A DNA stretch of 64,000 nt from Thermosaccharophagus gerlachensis (GCA_041538025.1 JBGOEV010000005.1:16548-80547), one strand, 5' to 3'; shown: positions 16,821 to 26,002, numbered from the stretch's first letter. The notes: a model not told the origin generated them from the sequence alone. Program-made: numbers and translations.

Positions 16821-17921
16821 GTGGTAAACGCAGAATGGAAGTCAAAGGAAGCCCAGGCACTGAGCAGTTGCGTGAACAATATAGCTGAGATAATTCCGAC
16901 ATTACCACCACCATTGAACATGGTGGGTAATACGCCTTTGATACGGTTACATACCCTTGAGAAGCTCATAGGGTGTGGAAGAGTTGAGATATACGGCAAG
17001 GCTGAATGGTTCAACCCGGGAGGGTCGGTGAAAGACCGCCCAGCGTTGTGGATGATACTTGATGCAATACTCAAAGGTGAGCTTACGCCCGATAAGACAA
17101 TACTTGAAGCTACATCTGGCAACACCGGGATAGCATACGCGCTTATTGGGGCAGTGCTCGGGTATAAGGTAAAGCTGATTATGCCAGCAAATGTAAGTGA
17201 GGAACGCAAACGCATATTGGCTGCATATGGTGCCGAGGTAGTTTATACTGACCCTTCGGAAATGATTGATGGTGCAATTGAACACGCCCACAAGCTGTAT
17301 GAGCAGGAGAAGGAGAAGTATTTTATGCCAGACCAGTATAACAACCCAGCCAATCCTCTTTCCCATTATCAAACAACCGGACCTGAAATCATCAGGGACA
17401 CAAACGGGCGCATAACGCATTTCATTGCTGGTTTGGGGACTTCTGGAACAATGATGGGTGCTGGGAAAAGGCTTAAGGAGTTTAATCCCGAGATACAGCT
17501 CATAGCAGTCCAACCAGATTCGCCTTTGCATGGCATTGAAGGGCTTAAGCATATGGCTTCTGCAATAGTGCCGAGGATATACGAACCTGACTCCGTGGAC
17601 GAACAAATATTCGTTCGCACAGAAGATGCATACGATATGATGCGCTTGATGGCTCGCTGTGGATTACTCGTAGGTAAGTCATCTGGCGCTGCCTTGGTTG
17701 CAGCAGTTGAGGTTGCTCAAAGGCTTAAGCACAATGATGCGGTCATTGTTGTAATGCTCCCAGACAGTGGTGTTCGCTACCTTAGCACATGCATTTTTGA
17801 ATGCCCTTATGAGGGATATGTTTGCCTCAAGATGGTGCGTTCGCTCGCTCAACGCATAGGTGTAAAATTCGCCGATGGCGAAGCTCAGGAAATACCTATC
17901 TCGTCAAAAGAATGCAAATAA
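16821..17921 (+). CDS. Cysteine synthase/cystathionine beta-synthase-like PLP enzyme
   Basis: A 366-residue fold-type II PLP enzyme. NTPLIRLHTLEK, FNPGGSVKDRPA (the Lys should bind PLP), EATSGNTGIAYA (phosphate or substrate loop) and GLGTSGTMMGAG (PLP phosphate loop) are all typical of O-acetylserine sulfhydrylase CysK/CysM. The last 60 residues (CIFECPYEGYVCL) carry two to three Cys not typical for CysK. The start is a GTG at 16821 after AAGGTGAG; a start at Met34, next to the conserved region, is possible. It makes cysteine from an activated serine and sulfide, or belongs to a related carrier-protein-dependent type. No cysE is nearby. Confidence 0.85.
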   Translation: MVNAEWKSKEAQALSSCVNNIAEIIPTLPPPLNMVGNTPLIRLHTLEKLIGCGRVEIYGKAEWFNPGGSVKDRPALWMILDAILKGELTPDKTILEATSGNTGIAYALIGAVLGYKVKLIMPANVSEERKRILAAYGAEVVYTDPSEMIDGAIEHAHKLYEQEKEKYFMPDQYNNPANPLSHYQTTGPEIIRDTNGRITHFIAGLGTSGTMMGAGKRLKEFNPEIQLIAVQPDSPLHGIEGLKHMASAIVPRIYEPDSVDEQIFVRTEDAYDMMRLMARCGLLVGKSSGAALVAAVEVAQRLKHNDAVIVVMLPDSGVRYLSTCIFECPYEGYVCLKMVRSLAQRIGVKFADGEAQEIPISSKECK

Positions 17922-17953
17922 GCTGTGAGGGCAAGCTTGATTTATCGCAGTGT

Positions 17954-17995
17954 CTGTTCACACAGTTTGTCAAACAGCAATTGCGCTCATAGTTT
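17954..17995 (+). promoter_or_regulatory. Promoter with two inverted repeats upstream of the COG0523 gene
   Basis: TTGTCA at 17967-17972 and TAGTTT at 17990-17995 are 17 bases apart, placing the start near 18002 and the leader near 21 bases. The -35 lies inside the inverted repeat GTTTGTCAAAC (17965-17975), and a second inverted repeat CTGTTCACACAG (17954-17965) abuts it. This arrangement would suit a repressor or metal sensor, but no regulator gene is adjacent, so the operator idea is inference. Confidence 0.4.
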
Positions 17996-18022
17996 AAATC
18001 TTCTCATGACGGGGTGAAACTC

Positions 18023-19168
18023 ATGATTGAGTTTGTTAAGCCAAAAGAGTTGAGGGCTCAAAAGCAGGTTCTTCTCATCTTCATAGGCGGCTTCTTAGGT
18101 GCAGGCAAAACAACGGCTTTAGGCGCAATTGCCCGCCGCTTGATGCAGCAAGGCTTGACAGTCGGTTTGGTCACCAACGACCAAGCAGCCAATTTGGTGG
18201 ACACTGCCATCGTCAAGGAATTGGGCATCCCTGTAGCTGAAGTTGCAGATGGTTGCTTCTGTTGTCGGTTCAGCGATTTGGTGGACGCAACGGAACAAAT
18301 TTTGGCAAAAAATCCAGATATCCTTTTGGGTGAACCTGTGGGAAGTTGCACCGATTTTGCAGCAACCATCATCAACCCACTCAAACTCTTCTACGGCGAC
18401 ATTTTCCGAATCGCCCCCTTCTCCGTTCTCGTTGACCCATTGAGGGTTCGGGAGTTGGTGCTCAAGGAGACGCCCAGCAGATTCCCGGAGGGAGTCGCTT
18501 ACATCTTCAAAAAGCAACTTGAGGAAGCCGACATCATCGTTCTCAACAAGGTTGATACCCTCACAACCGATGAAGCCGAAAAGATGGTGAATTCCCTAAA
18601 AGAGTTGCAGCCCAACAAACCTGTTTTGAAAGTCTCGGCTCTTTATGGCGATGGTGTAGACGAGTGGCTACAGATACTGATGAGTGATGCACCTTCAGGT
18701 TCACACATTTTGCATGATATTGACTACGACACCTATGCGAAGGGCGAAGCTGTCTTGGGATGGCTTAACGCAACGGTTCGGCTCATCGGCTCGCCAGCTT
18801 TCAATGCCCGTCAATTCGCTGAAGTTTTGATGAGGGAGTTGCAAACAGCCATCAATGTTCAAAACGCTGAAGTTGCTCACCTTAAGTTTCTGTTGACCAG
18901 TGGGACTCAGAGTTTGCGGGCACATCTCACGAAAGCTGGTGCCGAACCGAATTTCATTGGCGAATTGGGTGAAGTCAACGAAGCAACTTTGGTGCTCAAC
19001 GCTCGCGTGGCGGTAGCGCCCGATGTTTTAGGGGGGCTCGCATCGCAAGCAGTTCTTAAAGCATCAAAGTCCGTCAACGCCGAAGTGGAAATATTGAGCT
19101 TTCAATCCTTCAGTCCACCTTATCCACGCCCACCATATCGGCTGAGCAAGCCTCTCAAGGTTGATTGA
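18023..19168 (+). CDS. CobW/COG0523-family metallochaperone-type GTPase
   Basis: A 381-residue P-loop GTPase. Walker A is GGFLGAGKTT (22-31), followed by NDQAANLVDT, the metal-binding CxCC motif GCFCC (Cys78, Cys80, Cys81), EPVGSCTD and NKVD (base recognition). The EPVGSCTD variant is a distinct branch of COG0523 that I associate with Planctomycetes-like bacteria. The usual C-terminal CobW domain is not obvious; the tail is Pro-rich (PPYPRPPYR). COG0523 proteins deliver zinc or other metals to client enzymes. ATG at 18023 follows GGGGTG. Codon use is unlike neighbours: about three ATA codons, where host genes are rich in ATA. It forms a pair with the porin gene. Confidence 0.85.
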   Translation: MIEFVKPKELRAQKQVLLIFIGGFLGAGKTTALGAIARRLMQQGLTVGLVTNDQAANLVDTAIVKELGIPVAEVADGCFCCRFSDLVDATEQILAKNPDILLGEPVGSCTDFAATIINPLKLFYGDIFRIAPFSVLVDPLRVRELVLKETPSRFPEGVAYIFKKQLEEADIIVLNKVDTLTTDEAEKMVNSLKELQPNKPVLKVSALYGDGVDEWLQILMSDAPSGSHILHDIDYDTYAKGEAVLGWLNATVRLIGSPAFNARQFAEVLMRELQTAINVQNAEVAHLKFLLTSGTQSLRAHLTKAGAEPNFIGELGEVNEATLVLNARVAVAPDVLGGLASQAVLKASKSVNAEVEILSFQSFSPPYPRPPYRLSKPLKVD

Positions 19169-19205
19169 TCTGGGTGGCTACAGGCATACGGGACAATCTC
19201 AGCTG

Positions 19206-19234
19206 TTGAAAGGACAAGCCTTGTCACTTAAAAG
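19206..19234 (+). promoter_or_regulatory. Candidate promoter before the porin gene with inverted repeat in the spacer
   Basis: TTGAAA at 19206-19211 and TAAAAG at 19229-19234 are separated by 17 bases. The spacer holds GACAAGCCTTGTC, an inverted repeat. The -10 is weak, and a transcript from the upstream gene may also serve the porin. Confidence 0.3.
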
Positions 19235-19296
19235 CACCGCAAACGAAGCTAACGCGAAATGGCGGTGTGCATGAAAACTTAAAGGGGGGATGAACG

Positions 19297-20430
19297 ATGT
19301 GGTGGTTTGTTGTGGTTGCGTTGAGCGGTGTAGTTGCTTTCAGCGACTTTGTTGTTGCTCAAAGTGGTTCTGCCTCTGTTGAAGCACTCCAAGCCGAGAT
19401 CGCTCGGCTCAAGGAGCAATTGGCAAAGTTGGAAGAGCAATTGGCTGAGCTGGAGAAGCAACAGAAGGCTACAGAAAAGCTCACACAGCGCTTTGAACCT
19501 ATCACCATTCATGGCTATATCCAAATGCGCTACGAACGAGACACTTCCCAGCCGACTGATGCGAGCGACTTGACCAAAGGTAGGGCTAAAGAAAACTTCC
19601 GTTTGCGTCGTGTCCGCTTTGATGTTCGTGGGACACCATTGAAAGGTGTGCTTTATCGGTTGCAAGTTGACGCTGCTGAAACCGGTGTGGCTCTTCGTGA
19701 CGCTTACCTTGAGTTGAGGTCTGGAGACGGCTTCTTCACCTTCGGTCACTTCAAAGTCCCATTGCTTGAGGAAGTTTTGGAGTCTTCGTCAGTGCGCTGG
19801 ACTCCTGAGCGAGCAAGGGTTGCAACGGCATTGTTCCCCGGCGAACGAGATAGAGGCGTCACTTACACGCTACGCAAGAAAGGGCTTCAGGAAGTCACTT
19901 TGGGATTGTTCAGCGGAACAAGAAGCAAAGAAACCCAAGACAGCTTGACTTCACGCAAGAGCTGGCTTGTTAGAATCGTTCAGCCATTGGACAAGGAAGG
20001 CAAGTTGGGGCGAATCTGGGTTGGTCGGATGGATGGAGTTGGGCGCAAAGATTTTGGAGCACCTCTCGGCATTGCCAACTATGACCGAGAGCGAACTGCT
20101 ATCGGTCTGCTATTAACGCCCATTAATGGCTTGACCTTGCGTGCCGAATGGGTTAGCGGGAAAGACGCGGGCACTGCCACAAAACCGACCGTCAAAGTTC
20201 GTGGCTGGTATGCATTGGTGGGCTACAAGTTGCCCAACCAACCTATCACCATCTATGCCAAGCATGACCAATATGACCCAGACAGAGATAGCCCGCATAA
20301 TACCTTCCGACGAAACGCGTTTGGCATCCAATATGACATGAACAGGTTCACAAGGTTAAACTTGACCTTTGAGGATGAAGATAGACCGAGTGCCACTCGT
20401 TGGACATTTCAAACGCAGGTGCGCTACTAA
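19297..20430 (+). CDS. Outer-membrane porin, phosphate-selective porin O/P-like
   Basis: A 377-residue barrel protein. A short signal peptide (1-21) is followed by a Leu/Glu coiled coil (about 25-62, ALQAEIARLKEQLAKLEEQ) of the kind that trimerises such porins in the periplasm. The barrel begins IHGYIQMRYERDT and has repeated amphipathic strands with LRRVRFDVRG, FTFGHFKVPL and the closing FQTQVRY with terminal Tyr. This is the OprP/OprO-like layout; ion preference is not readable. ATG follows AAGGGGGG. By my reading the gene contains no ATA codon, in contrast to the surrounding genes, which suggests that it and the GTPase gene arrived together. Confidence 0.82.
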   Translation: MWWFVVVALSGVVAFSDFVVAQSGSASVEALQAEIARLKEQLAKLEEQLAELEKQQKATEKLTQRFEPITIHGYIQMRYERDTSQPTDASDLTKGRAKENFRLRRVRFDVRGTPLKGVLYRLQVDAAETGVALRDAYLELRSGDGFFTFGHFKVPLLEEVLESSSVRWTPERARVATALFPGERDRGVTYTLRKKGLQEVTLGLFSGTRSKETQDSLTSRKSWLVRIVQPLDKEGKLGRIWVGRMDGVGRKDFGAPLGIANYDRERTAIGLLLTPINGLTLRAEWVSGKDAGTATKPTVKVRGWYALVGYKLPNQPITIYAKHDQYDPDRDSPHNTFRRNAFGIQYDMNRFTRLNLTFEDEDRPSATRWTFQTQVRY

Positions 20431-20455
20431 AGGACGAGAACATGTAGGGCGTCCT
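20431..20455 (+). terminator. Weak hairpin just after the porin stop
   Basis: AGGACG and CGTCCT form a six-base stem with a 13-base loop directly after the porin stop, followed by ATCTTT. The U tract is short, so this is a weak intrinsic terminator candidate. Confidence 0.3.
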
Positions 20456-20483
20456 ATCTTTAAATGCTTTGGGACAAAAGGTT

Positions 20484-22010
20484 ATGCGTGCATGTATGGC
20501 TATTGATTTGGGCACATCCTCATGTAAGGTAGCAATTGTTGATGAGCACCTGAACATACGGGCACTTGCATCGTCTCATTTTGAAACGCACTATCCAAAG
20601 CCACTTTTTGCGGAACAGGATCCGAGCGAATGGTGGAGAGCAGTTTGTGACGCTACAAAGGACGCTTTAGCCTCGGCTGGCGATGTGAAGATTGAAGTGA
20701 TTTCGCTCTCCTCACAGCGTGAGGGGCTTGTCTTGCTTGACGAAAATTTTGAGCCACTGCGCAGGGCTATCGTATGGGTTGACAGGCGTGCCAACTTTGA
20801 GCTATGCGAACTGCTTAACGAATTTGGTGTTGATTGGCTCTCACAGGTAGTTGGCGTTATACCCTCGGCAGGCTTCACTGCACCACTGCTGTGCTGGGTG
20901 AGAAGGCATGAACCAGAGGTGTTTCAAAAAGCCAAGTTCATAACTCAACCTAAAGGCTTCCTCATAGCTCGTATGACTGATAGTTTCGCCATTGACATAA
21001 CGCTTGCACCACGCTTTTCTCTATTTGACATGCGCACGATGAAATACAGCGATGAGCTTCTCAGCTGGGTTGGCGTGAGCGAACAGCAGTTGCCAAAAGT
21101 TGTTAAGCCAAATGAAGTCGTTGGCTTTTTGAGCAGAGAGGCAGCATCTCAACTTGGCTTGGCTGATGGCATTCCTGTAGTTGCTGGCATGGGTGATAGA
21201 CAATGTGAGGTGCTTGGGCTGGCACTTGAACCGATGGTTGAGGTGATGGTTGCAAGTGGAACCGCAGCAAACATATCTGTGCTTGTGGACACTGATGTAG
21301 ATTCCCTTGGGCTTGATGCACGAGTTGCAAGAGGACCTAACATTGGCAACTTAAAGCAACTTGAGCTTGGCATATGGGCGTGCGGTGCAGCTCTAAACTG
21401 GCTTGCGCGTGAGTTGCTTGGCATACAAGTTGCACATGAAAGAGCATCAGATGTCATTGAGGGAGAGCTCGGGAAAAGCACTAACGCAAGTTCGCTCATC
21501 GTTCTCCCATTCTTCGCTGGCGCTGGTGCACCGCATTGGGACCATGATGTGCTTGCGTGTATCATTGGGCTGACATTGGGGCACAGCAAAAGTGACATCG
21601 TAAGGGCAACGCTTGAAGCACTTGCAGTTGAGGTGGCTGAGAATGTTGAACTTTATCGTCGTGCCATAGGAACGCTAAAACGCGTTGTGCACTGTGGTGG
21701 GCTGGCACAGATGCGCTCATTCAATCAAGCCATTGCAGACGCAACTGAGATGGAAGTCCAGCTACCGACATCGCATGATGCAGCAGTTCTTGGGGCAGCT
21801 TGCATCGGTTTATCAATGCTAACTGGCGAGGACGAATTTCGCGTAGCGACAAAGCTAAACCCGCGAAGAGAAGCTGTCACTTGCAACGATGAAGGTGTTA
21901 AGCAGATGAGGCTTCGTGCCCAATTGCAAAGAAATGCTTATAGCGCTATAGCTTCGCTTATGCGTGAGGCACATCGCATCCTTTTAGAGTGGCAAAGCAA
22001 GGATGCTTGA
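20484..22010 (+). CDS. FGGY-family carbohydrate kinase
   Basis: A 508-residue sugar kinase. ATP-binding phosphate 1 motif AIDLGTSSCKVAIVD is at the N-terminus; VWVDRRA is the substrate-contact strand; GMGDRQCEVLG and ASGTAANISVL correspond to FGGY signature 1 and phosphate 2; HCGGLAQMRSFNQAIADAT is the C-terminal FGGY signature. The catalytic Asp should be the one in GMGDRQ. Xylulokinase or sedoheptulokinase-like enzymes are closest, but the sugar cannot be read. Start is uncertain: ATG at 20484 is chosen; an ATG at 20496 fits the AAAGG site better for spacing, and a TTG at 20469 is possible. It converges with purH. Confidence 0.82.
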   Translation: MRACMAIDLGTSSCKVAIVDEHLNIRALASSHFETHYPKPLFAEQDPSEWWRAVCDATKDALASAGDVKIEVISLSSQREGLVLLDENFEPLRRAIVWVDRRANFELCELLNEFGVDWLSQVVGVIPSAGFTAPLLCWVRRHEPEVFQKAKFITQPKGFLIARMTDSFAIDITLAPRFSLFDMRTMKYSDELLSWVGVSEQQLPKVVKPNEVVGFLSREAASQLGLADGIPVVAGMGDRQCEVLGLALEPMVEVMVASGTAANISVLVDTDVDSLGLDARVARGPNIGNLKQLELGIWACGAALNWLARELLGIQVAHERASDVIEGELGKSTNASSLIVLPFFAGAGAPHWDHDVLACIIGLTLGHSKSDIVRATLEALAVEVAENVELYRRAIGTLKRVVHCGGLAQMRSFNQAIADATEMEVQLPTSHDAAVLGAACIGLSMLTGEDEFRVATKLNPRREAVTCNDEGVKQMRLRAQLQRNAYSAIASLMREAHRILLEWQSKDA

Positions 22011-22038
22011 TCGTTTCCCTTTTCATGCCTCTACTGTT

Positions 22039-23616
22039 TCAGTGCCTGAAGTGTCTTGTGCCTGTGAAGACCATCGCAATTCCATAGCTGTTGCACAATG
22101 CTATGACATCTTCATCACGCTTTGAGCCACCCGGTTGGATTATTGCCCTTACACCCGCTTTTGCTGCTATCTCAGGACCATCGGTGTGTGGGAAGAATGC
22201 TTCTGAAGCGAGCACAGCTCCTTTCGCTCTTTCGCCGGCGCTCTCAACAGCAAGCTTAACAGAAATTGCTCTGTTCATTTGCCCCGCACCAATTCCTACC
22301 GTGACACCGTCTTTTGCGAGCACAATTGCGTTTGACTTAACATGCTTTACTACTTTCCATGCGAACTCCAAATCACGCCACTCAGAATCACTTGGCGATG
22401 TTTCTGTTACGACATTCCATTGTGACCTATCTTCGGCAAGCGCATCAACCGATTGTATGAGGAGACCACCAGTTACCGACTTGAATGCAAAGCTATCAGC
22501 AAGTGCTTCTGGTGGCTCAATTGTTCCCTCAAGCAACAGAAGACGCACCGATTGCCCCCATCCGCTTCTGCTCGTGATAAGCTCATATGCAGTCTCTTCG
22601 TATCCGGGAGCAATTATCGCCTCGTAGAAGCTACCCTTGACGATGACTTCTTTTGCTGTGTCCTCGTCAACGATGCGGTTAAATGCAATGATGCCACCGA
22701 AGCGGGCTTCCTTGTCTGCGTCCCTTGCTTTGATGAAAGCCTCAGCAAGCGTTTCACCAATTGCACATCCACATGGGTTTGTGTGCTTGATTATCGCAGC
22801 TGCTGGCTCTTTGAACTCGCGCACAAGCTCAAGTGCTGCATCTAAGTCAGCGATGTTATTGTAGGACAAAGGTATGCCATGCAACTGGCGTGCTGTTGAG
22901 ATGCAAGGGTGCTTGAAGTTCGGCAGAACATAAAATGCAGCCTGCTGATGTGGATTCTCACCATAGCGAAGTTTCGAGGCAAGTTTGCATGAGATTGTGA
23001 ATACCTCAGGAAATGGCTCACCGATTAGATTGCGAAAATAATTGGCTATGCATGCATCGTATGCAGCAGTGTGCCTAAAAGCTTTTGCAGCGAGCTCCAT
23101 GCGCAACCTCAGCGTAGTCATACAGTTGTTTGAACGCAGTTCTGAGAGCACCCTACCGTAATCCTCTGGGTCAACGATTACGGTCACGCTTTCATAATTC
23201 TTCGCTGCAGCCCTTATGAGTGAGGGTCCGCCAATGTCAATCTGTTCTATTGCCTCTTCAAGGGTCACATCAGGACAAGAAATTGTCTCCTCAAAAGGGT
23301 ATAAGTTGACTGCCACAAGGTCAATGAAACCTATGCCGTGCTCGTTCAGTTGGCGCACATGTTCCTCTTTGCTTCTGATTGCGAGTATGCCACCGTGTAT
23401 TTTGGGGTGGAGCGTTTTCACGCGCCCATCAAGCATTTCTGGGAAGCCAGTCACATCAGCAACATCGGTGACTTGTATTCCAGCTTCTCTTAATGTCCTT
23501 GCCGTCCCGCCAGTTGATATGATTTCAATTCCAAGCTCGCTCAAGCCCTTAGCGAACTCAACGATGCCCCTTTTGTCCGAAACGCTTATCAATGCCCTCT
23601 CAACCTTCTTTTCCAT
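22039..23616 (-). CDS. purH: Bifunctional AICAR formyltransferase/IMP cyclohydrolase PurH
   Basis: A 525-residue enzyme for the last two steps of IMP synthesis, using 10-formyl-THF. The N-terminal IMP cyclohydrolase domain (about 1-145) has ALISVSDKRGIVEFAKGL and GGRVKTLHP-type sequence DGRVKTLHPKIHGG. The C-terminal formyltransferase domain has SKLRYGENPHQ, IKHTNPCG (catalytic Lys-His pair) and GIGAGQMNR. Length is normal. ATG follows GGAGGG. It draws on the same formyl-THF made by Fhs and FolD in this window. It lies at the end of a minus-strand run (tmk, holB, trxA), but 65 bases separate it from the small membrane protein gene. Confidence 0.97.
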   Translation of the reverse strand: MEKKVERALISVSDKRGIVEFAKGLSELGIEIISTGGTARTLREAGIQVTDVADVTGFPEMLDGRVKTLHPKIHGGILAIRSKEEHVRQLNEHGIGFIDLVAVNLYPFEETISCPDVTLEEAIEQIDIGGPSLIRAAAKNYESVTVIVDPEDYGRVLSELRSNNCMTTLRLRMELAAKAFRHTAAYDACIANYFRNLIGEPFPEVFTISCKLASKLRYGENPHQQAAFYVLPNFKHPCISTARQLHGIPLSYNNIADLDAALELVREFKEPAAAIIKHTNPCGCAIGETLAEAFIKARDADKEARFGGIIAFNRIVDEDTAKEVIVKGSFYEAIIAPGYEETAYELITSRSGWGQSVRLLLLEGTIEPPEALADSFAFKSVTGGLLIQSVDALAEDRSQWNVVTETSPSDSEWRDLEFAWKVVKHVKSNAIVLAKDGVTVGIGAGQMNRAISVKLAVESAGERAKGAVLASEAFFPHTDGPEIAAKAGVRAIIQPGGSKRDEDVIALCNSYGIAMVFTGTRHFRH

Positions 23617-23681
23617 CTTTGCATCCCTCCAAGGGTTTTGGTATGAGGGGGTGTTTAAAGGTGTAGCAACTTATTTGCCCT

Positions 23682-23879
23682 TTATGCGAGTGCCAAACCG
23701 AGGATGAACAACAAAAGTGATGCAACGGTAAAAAGCGCCGTCACAATAAGAGCCTTCGGTTTCACTCTCCCTTCAGCATCAAATGCAAAAATGATACATG
23801 CCACCTGTGATGCTACATAACCAAAGAAACCAACCAAGGTTGCAGCCACCCAGATGGGGTTAAGCGATTTAAGTGGCAT
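23682..23879 (-). CDS. Small two-helix membrane protein
   Basis: A 65-residue hydrophobic protein with two predicted helices, WVAATLVGFFGYVASQVACIIFAF (about 10-33) and ALIVTALFTVASLLLFILGLAL (about 43-64), and a short charged loop (DAEGRVKPK). It begins six bases after trxA stops, with GAGTGAAG as a possible ribosome-binding site, and is likely co-transcribed. No family is recognised. Its good spacing, ATG start and clean topology support a real gene. Confidence 0.65.
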   Translation of the reverse strand: MPLKSLNPIWVAATLVGFFGYVASQVACIIFAFDAEGRVKPKALIVTALFTVASLLLFILGLALA

Positions 23880-23885
23880 GTTGCT

Positions 23886-24212
23886 TCACTCGCCCAAAAT
23901 CTTTTTCAGCCTTTCCTCTATTTTGTGTTCGCCCACCAAGCCCACGATCCTATCAATAACTTGTCCGTCCTTGAAGAAGATAAGTGTTGGTATGGTCATG
24001 ATTGAGTAGCGGATTGCTAACCCCTGGTTCTCATCCACATTCACTTTTGCTACTTTGACCTTCCCTTGGTAGCGTTCTGCTACGCGCTCAATTACAGGTG
24101 CCATTGCACGGCAAGGTCCACACCATGGCGCCCAAAAGTCAACCATTGAAGGTATCTCGCTACCCAATATTTCGGAATCAAAGTTAGACTCAGTTACTTC
24201 AATCACTGCCAT
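23886..24212 (-). CDS. trxA: Thioredoxin
   Basis: A 108-residue classic thioredoxin. The active site is WCGPC (Cys31, Cys34), preceded by VDFWAPWC; VNVDENQGLAIRYSIMTIPTLIFF contains the conserved cis-Pro. It reduces disulfides in the cytoplasm with thioredoxin reductase. I chose the ATG at 24212, after GGGGGTGA; the longer in-frame start at 24281 would run into holB and adds a non-thioredoxin leader. It lies 22 bases after holB. Confidence 0.96.
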   Translation of the reverse strand: MAVIEVTESNFDSEILGSEIPSMVDFWAPWCGPCRAMAPVIERVAERYQGKVKVAKVNVDENQGLAIRYSIMTIPTLIFFKDGQVIDRIVGLVGEHKIEERLKKILGE

Positions 24213-24234
24213 TTCGCTCACCCCCTCACTAAGT

Positions 24235-25329
24235 TTAGTTCCTACCGTTTGCGTAAACATATCGTAGCAACGAAACTTCAAGTGTTAGTTGCACATTGGC
24301 ATTGAGCATTAACGCTCGTCTTGCCTTCATGAGTGCCTCCGTGAGCCTTATAAGGCATCGTGGTTCATAATGCACAATATGCTGTTTTGGAGCCTCTTCA
24401 GCAAAGTGCGTCATCGTATGTTCGGCTTGCATGCCACACAGTATCGCTAAATTGTCTCTTATGCATCCAAGCAAAGTATCAATCCCTCTCAAAGCATGCT
24501 TCCTTTCGGGTTCGGCTGCATCTGCCGAGCTTGATGGCAGTATTTTGCTAAGCGATGCTCCAAGTGCTATGATTCGTTCCGAAAGCTTTATCACTTCAAC
24601 AGGTTCCGCCACGATTATATGCTCCAACAACTTCTTTGCCTCGTTGATTGTATCTTTTATGCTTTCGCTTTTTGCGAATGCGAACGCTAATCCCGGTCGT
24701 CCCTTTGAGAGTTTTGCACACAGTGTTGCTGCATAGCTCTCCATCCCAAAACGGTTTACAAGTGCCTCGGTTATCTTGTGCGCTGGCACAAGTCCGAAGC
24801 GCACAACTTGACAGCGTGAAATAACCGTCCTCGGTAAAGCCATTTGGTTTGTGGTAATAAGTATGATGACAACATTGTGCGCTGGCTCCTCAAGCGTCTT
24901 CAAGATGCAGTTTGCAGCTTCCTCAGTTGCGAGTTCCGCATCGTCAATGATGTAGACCTTGAACCGGGAGTGCCTCGCCGAAAGCATCGCGTCGGAGCGC
25001 ATCCGCCTCATGTTGTCCACGCGGATTGATAAAGCCCTTACTTCTTCGTGCTCATCTTGGTGAGCCGTTGGCGTGATGACTTGAACATCCAAGGAAGTGC
25101 CGCTATCAATGTGTTTGCAACTCTGACAAATGTCGCATGAATCAACCCCTTCACCGTCTGCCACTTGGTTTAAGCAGTTCAAAGCTTTTGCGAACTGAAC
25201 AGCGGTTGTGCGTTTGCCAACGTGTGCTGGTCCACAAAACGCATATGCATGTGCCACCTTACCTTTAGCGCAAGCCATTTTCAATAGCCTTATGGCTCCT
25301 TCGTTACCTACGATGTCTTTCAGCGCCAC
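24235..25329 (-). CDS. holB: DNA polymerase III delta-prime/DnaX-like clamp-loader subunit
   Basis: A 364-residue AAA+ clamp-loader subunit. It has IVGNEGAIRLLKMAC, a P-loop GPAHVGKRTT, a zinc module spanning Cys52-Cys72 (C..CDICQSC), VYIIDDAEL (Walker B-like), and SRC in VISRCQ (arginine-finger motif). The C-terminal helical collar (about 215-360) is present. Length is between HolB and DnaX. As no tau/gamma tail is visible and it sits next to tmk, delta-prime is the better call. The start is a GTG at 25329. It begins 7 bases after tmk, an operon order common across bacteria. Confidence 0.9.
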   Translation of the reverse strand: MALKDIVGNEGAIRLLKMACAKGKVAHAYAFCGPAHVGKRTTAVQFAKALNCLNQVADGEGVDSCDICQSCKHIDSGTSLDVQVITPTAHQDEHEEVRALSIRVDNMRRMRSDAMLSARHSRFKVYIIDDAELATEEAANCILKTLEEPAHNVVIILITTNQMALPRTVISRCQVVRFGLVPAHKITEALVNRFGMESYAATLCAKLSKGRPGLAFAFAKSESIKDTINEAKKLLEHIIVAEPVEVIKLSERIIALGASLSKILPSSSADAAEPERKHALRGIDTLLGCIRDNLAILCGMQAEHTMTHFAEEAPKQHIVHYEPRCLIRLTEALMKARRALMLNANVQLTLEVSLLRYVYANGRN

Positions 25330-25336
25330 AGCACAT

Positions 25337-26002
25337 TCACCATCCTACGTTCTCCCTCTTTTGAAGCATGTGAGAAAGCCTTTTCCACACCATCGCTGCT
25401 ATATCCTCAGCTGGCAAACTCGCGTCCAAAACGATAACCCTTTCCGGTTCATTCCTCGCGATCTCAAGATACCCTTCCCTGACTTTCTCATGGAAGCTTA
25501 TTGGGCGCTGCTCAATCCTGTCAAGCGAGCACTTCAACCCTTTTAATCGGTGCAAACCTATAGCTGGCTCTATGTCAAGCAAAAATGTAACATGCGGTTT
25601 AAGTGATTGTGTCGCAAAATCGTTTAGCATGTTAATCAGCTCAAGCGGTAACCCGAGCCCATAATGCTGATATGCTAAAGTTGAATCACAAAACCTTTCA
25701 CATATGACGAGCTTACCATCCCTTAGCGCTGGCAATATCACTTCCTCCACATGTTGTGCTCTATCAGCGATGAAGAGCAGAAGCTCGCACAACTTGTTCA
25801 TCTGCGTTTGCTGTGAAAGTAGCATCTCTCTTATTTGCTCACCAAGTTTTGTCCCACCAGGCTCCTTTGTCAAGATGAAGCTATAGCCGTTTTTCTCAAG
25901 TCTCTCTGCGAGCAGTCTAACTTGAGTTGATTTACCGCTTCCTTCAATCCCTTCAAATGTGATGAAGAGGCAGTTCGGCTTTGTATTGTTTTTGCACCTC
26001 AT
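25337..26002 (-). CDS. tmk: Thymidylate kinase
   Basis: A 221-residue kinase that converts dTMP to dTDP. FEGIEGSGKSTQ is the P-loop (about 16-27), TKEPGGT the DRX-like region, ADRAQHVEEVI the substrate site, CERFCDSTLAYQ the Tyr/Asp dTMP site and LLDIEPAIGL a conserved strand; the LID region is KCSLDRIEQ. Length is normal. ATG at 26002 follows GGGG at a moderate distance. It leads the tmk-holB-trxA run on the minus strand and is divergent from the acetyltransferase gene at 26174. Confidence 0.96.
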   Translation of the reverse strand: MRCKNNTKPNCLFITFEGIEGSGKSTQVRLLAERLEKNGYSFILTKEPGGTKLGEQIREMLLSQQTQMNKLCELLLFIADRAQHVEEVILPALRDGKLVICERFCDSTLAYQHYGLGLPLELINMLNDFATQSLKPHVTFLLDIEPAIGLHRLKGLKCSLDRIEQRPISFHEKVREGYLEIARNEPERVIVLDASLPAEDIAAMVWKRLSHMLQKRENVGW

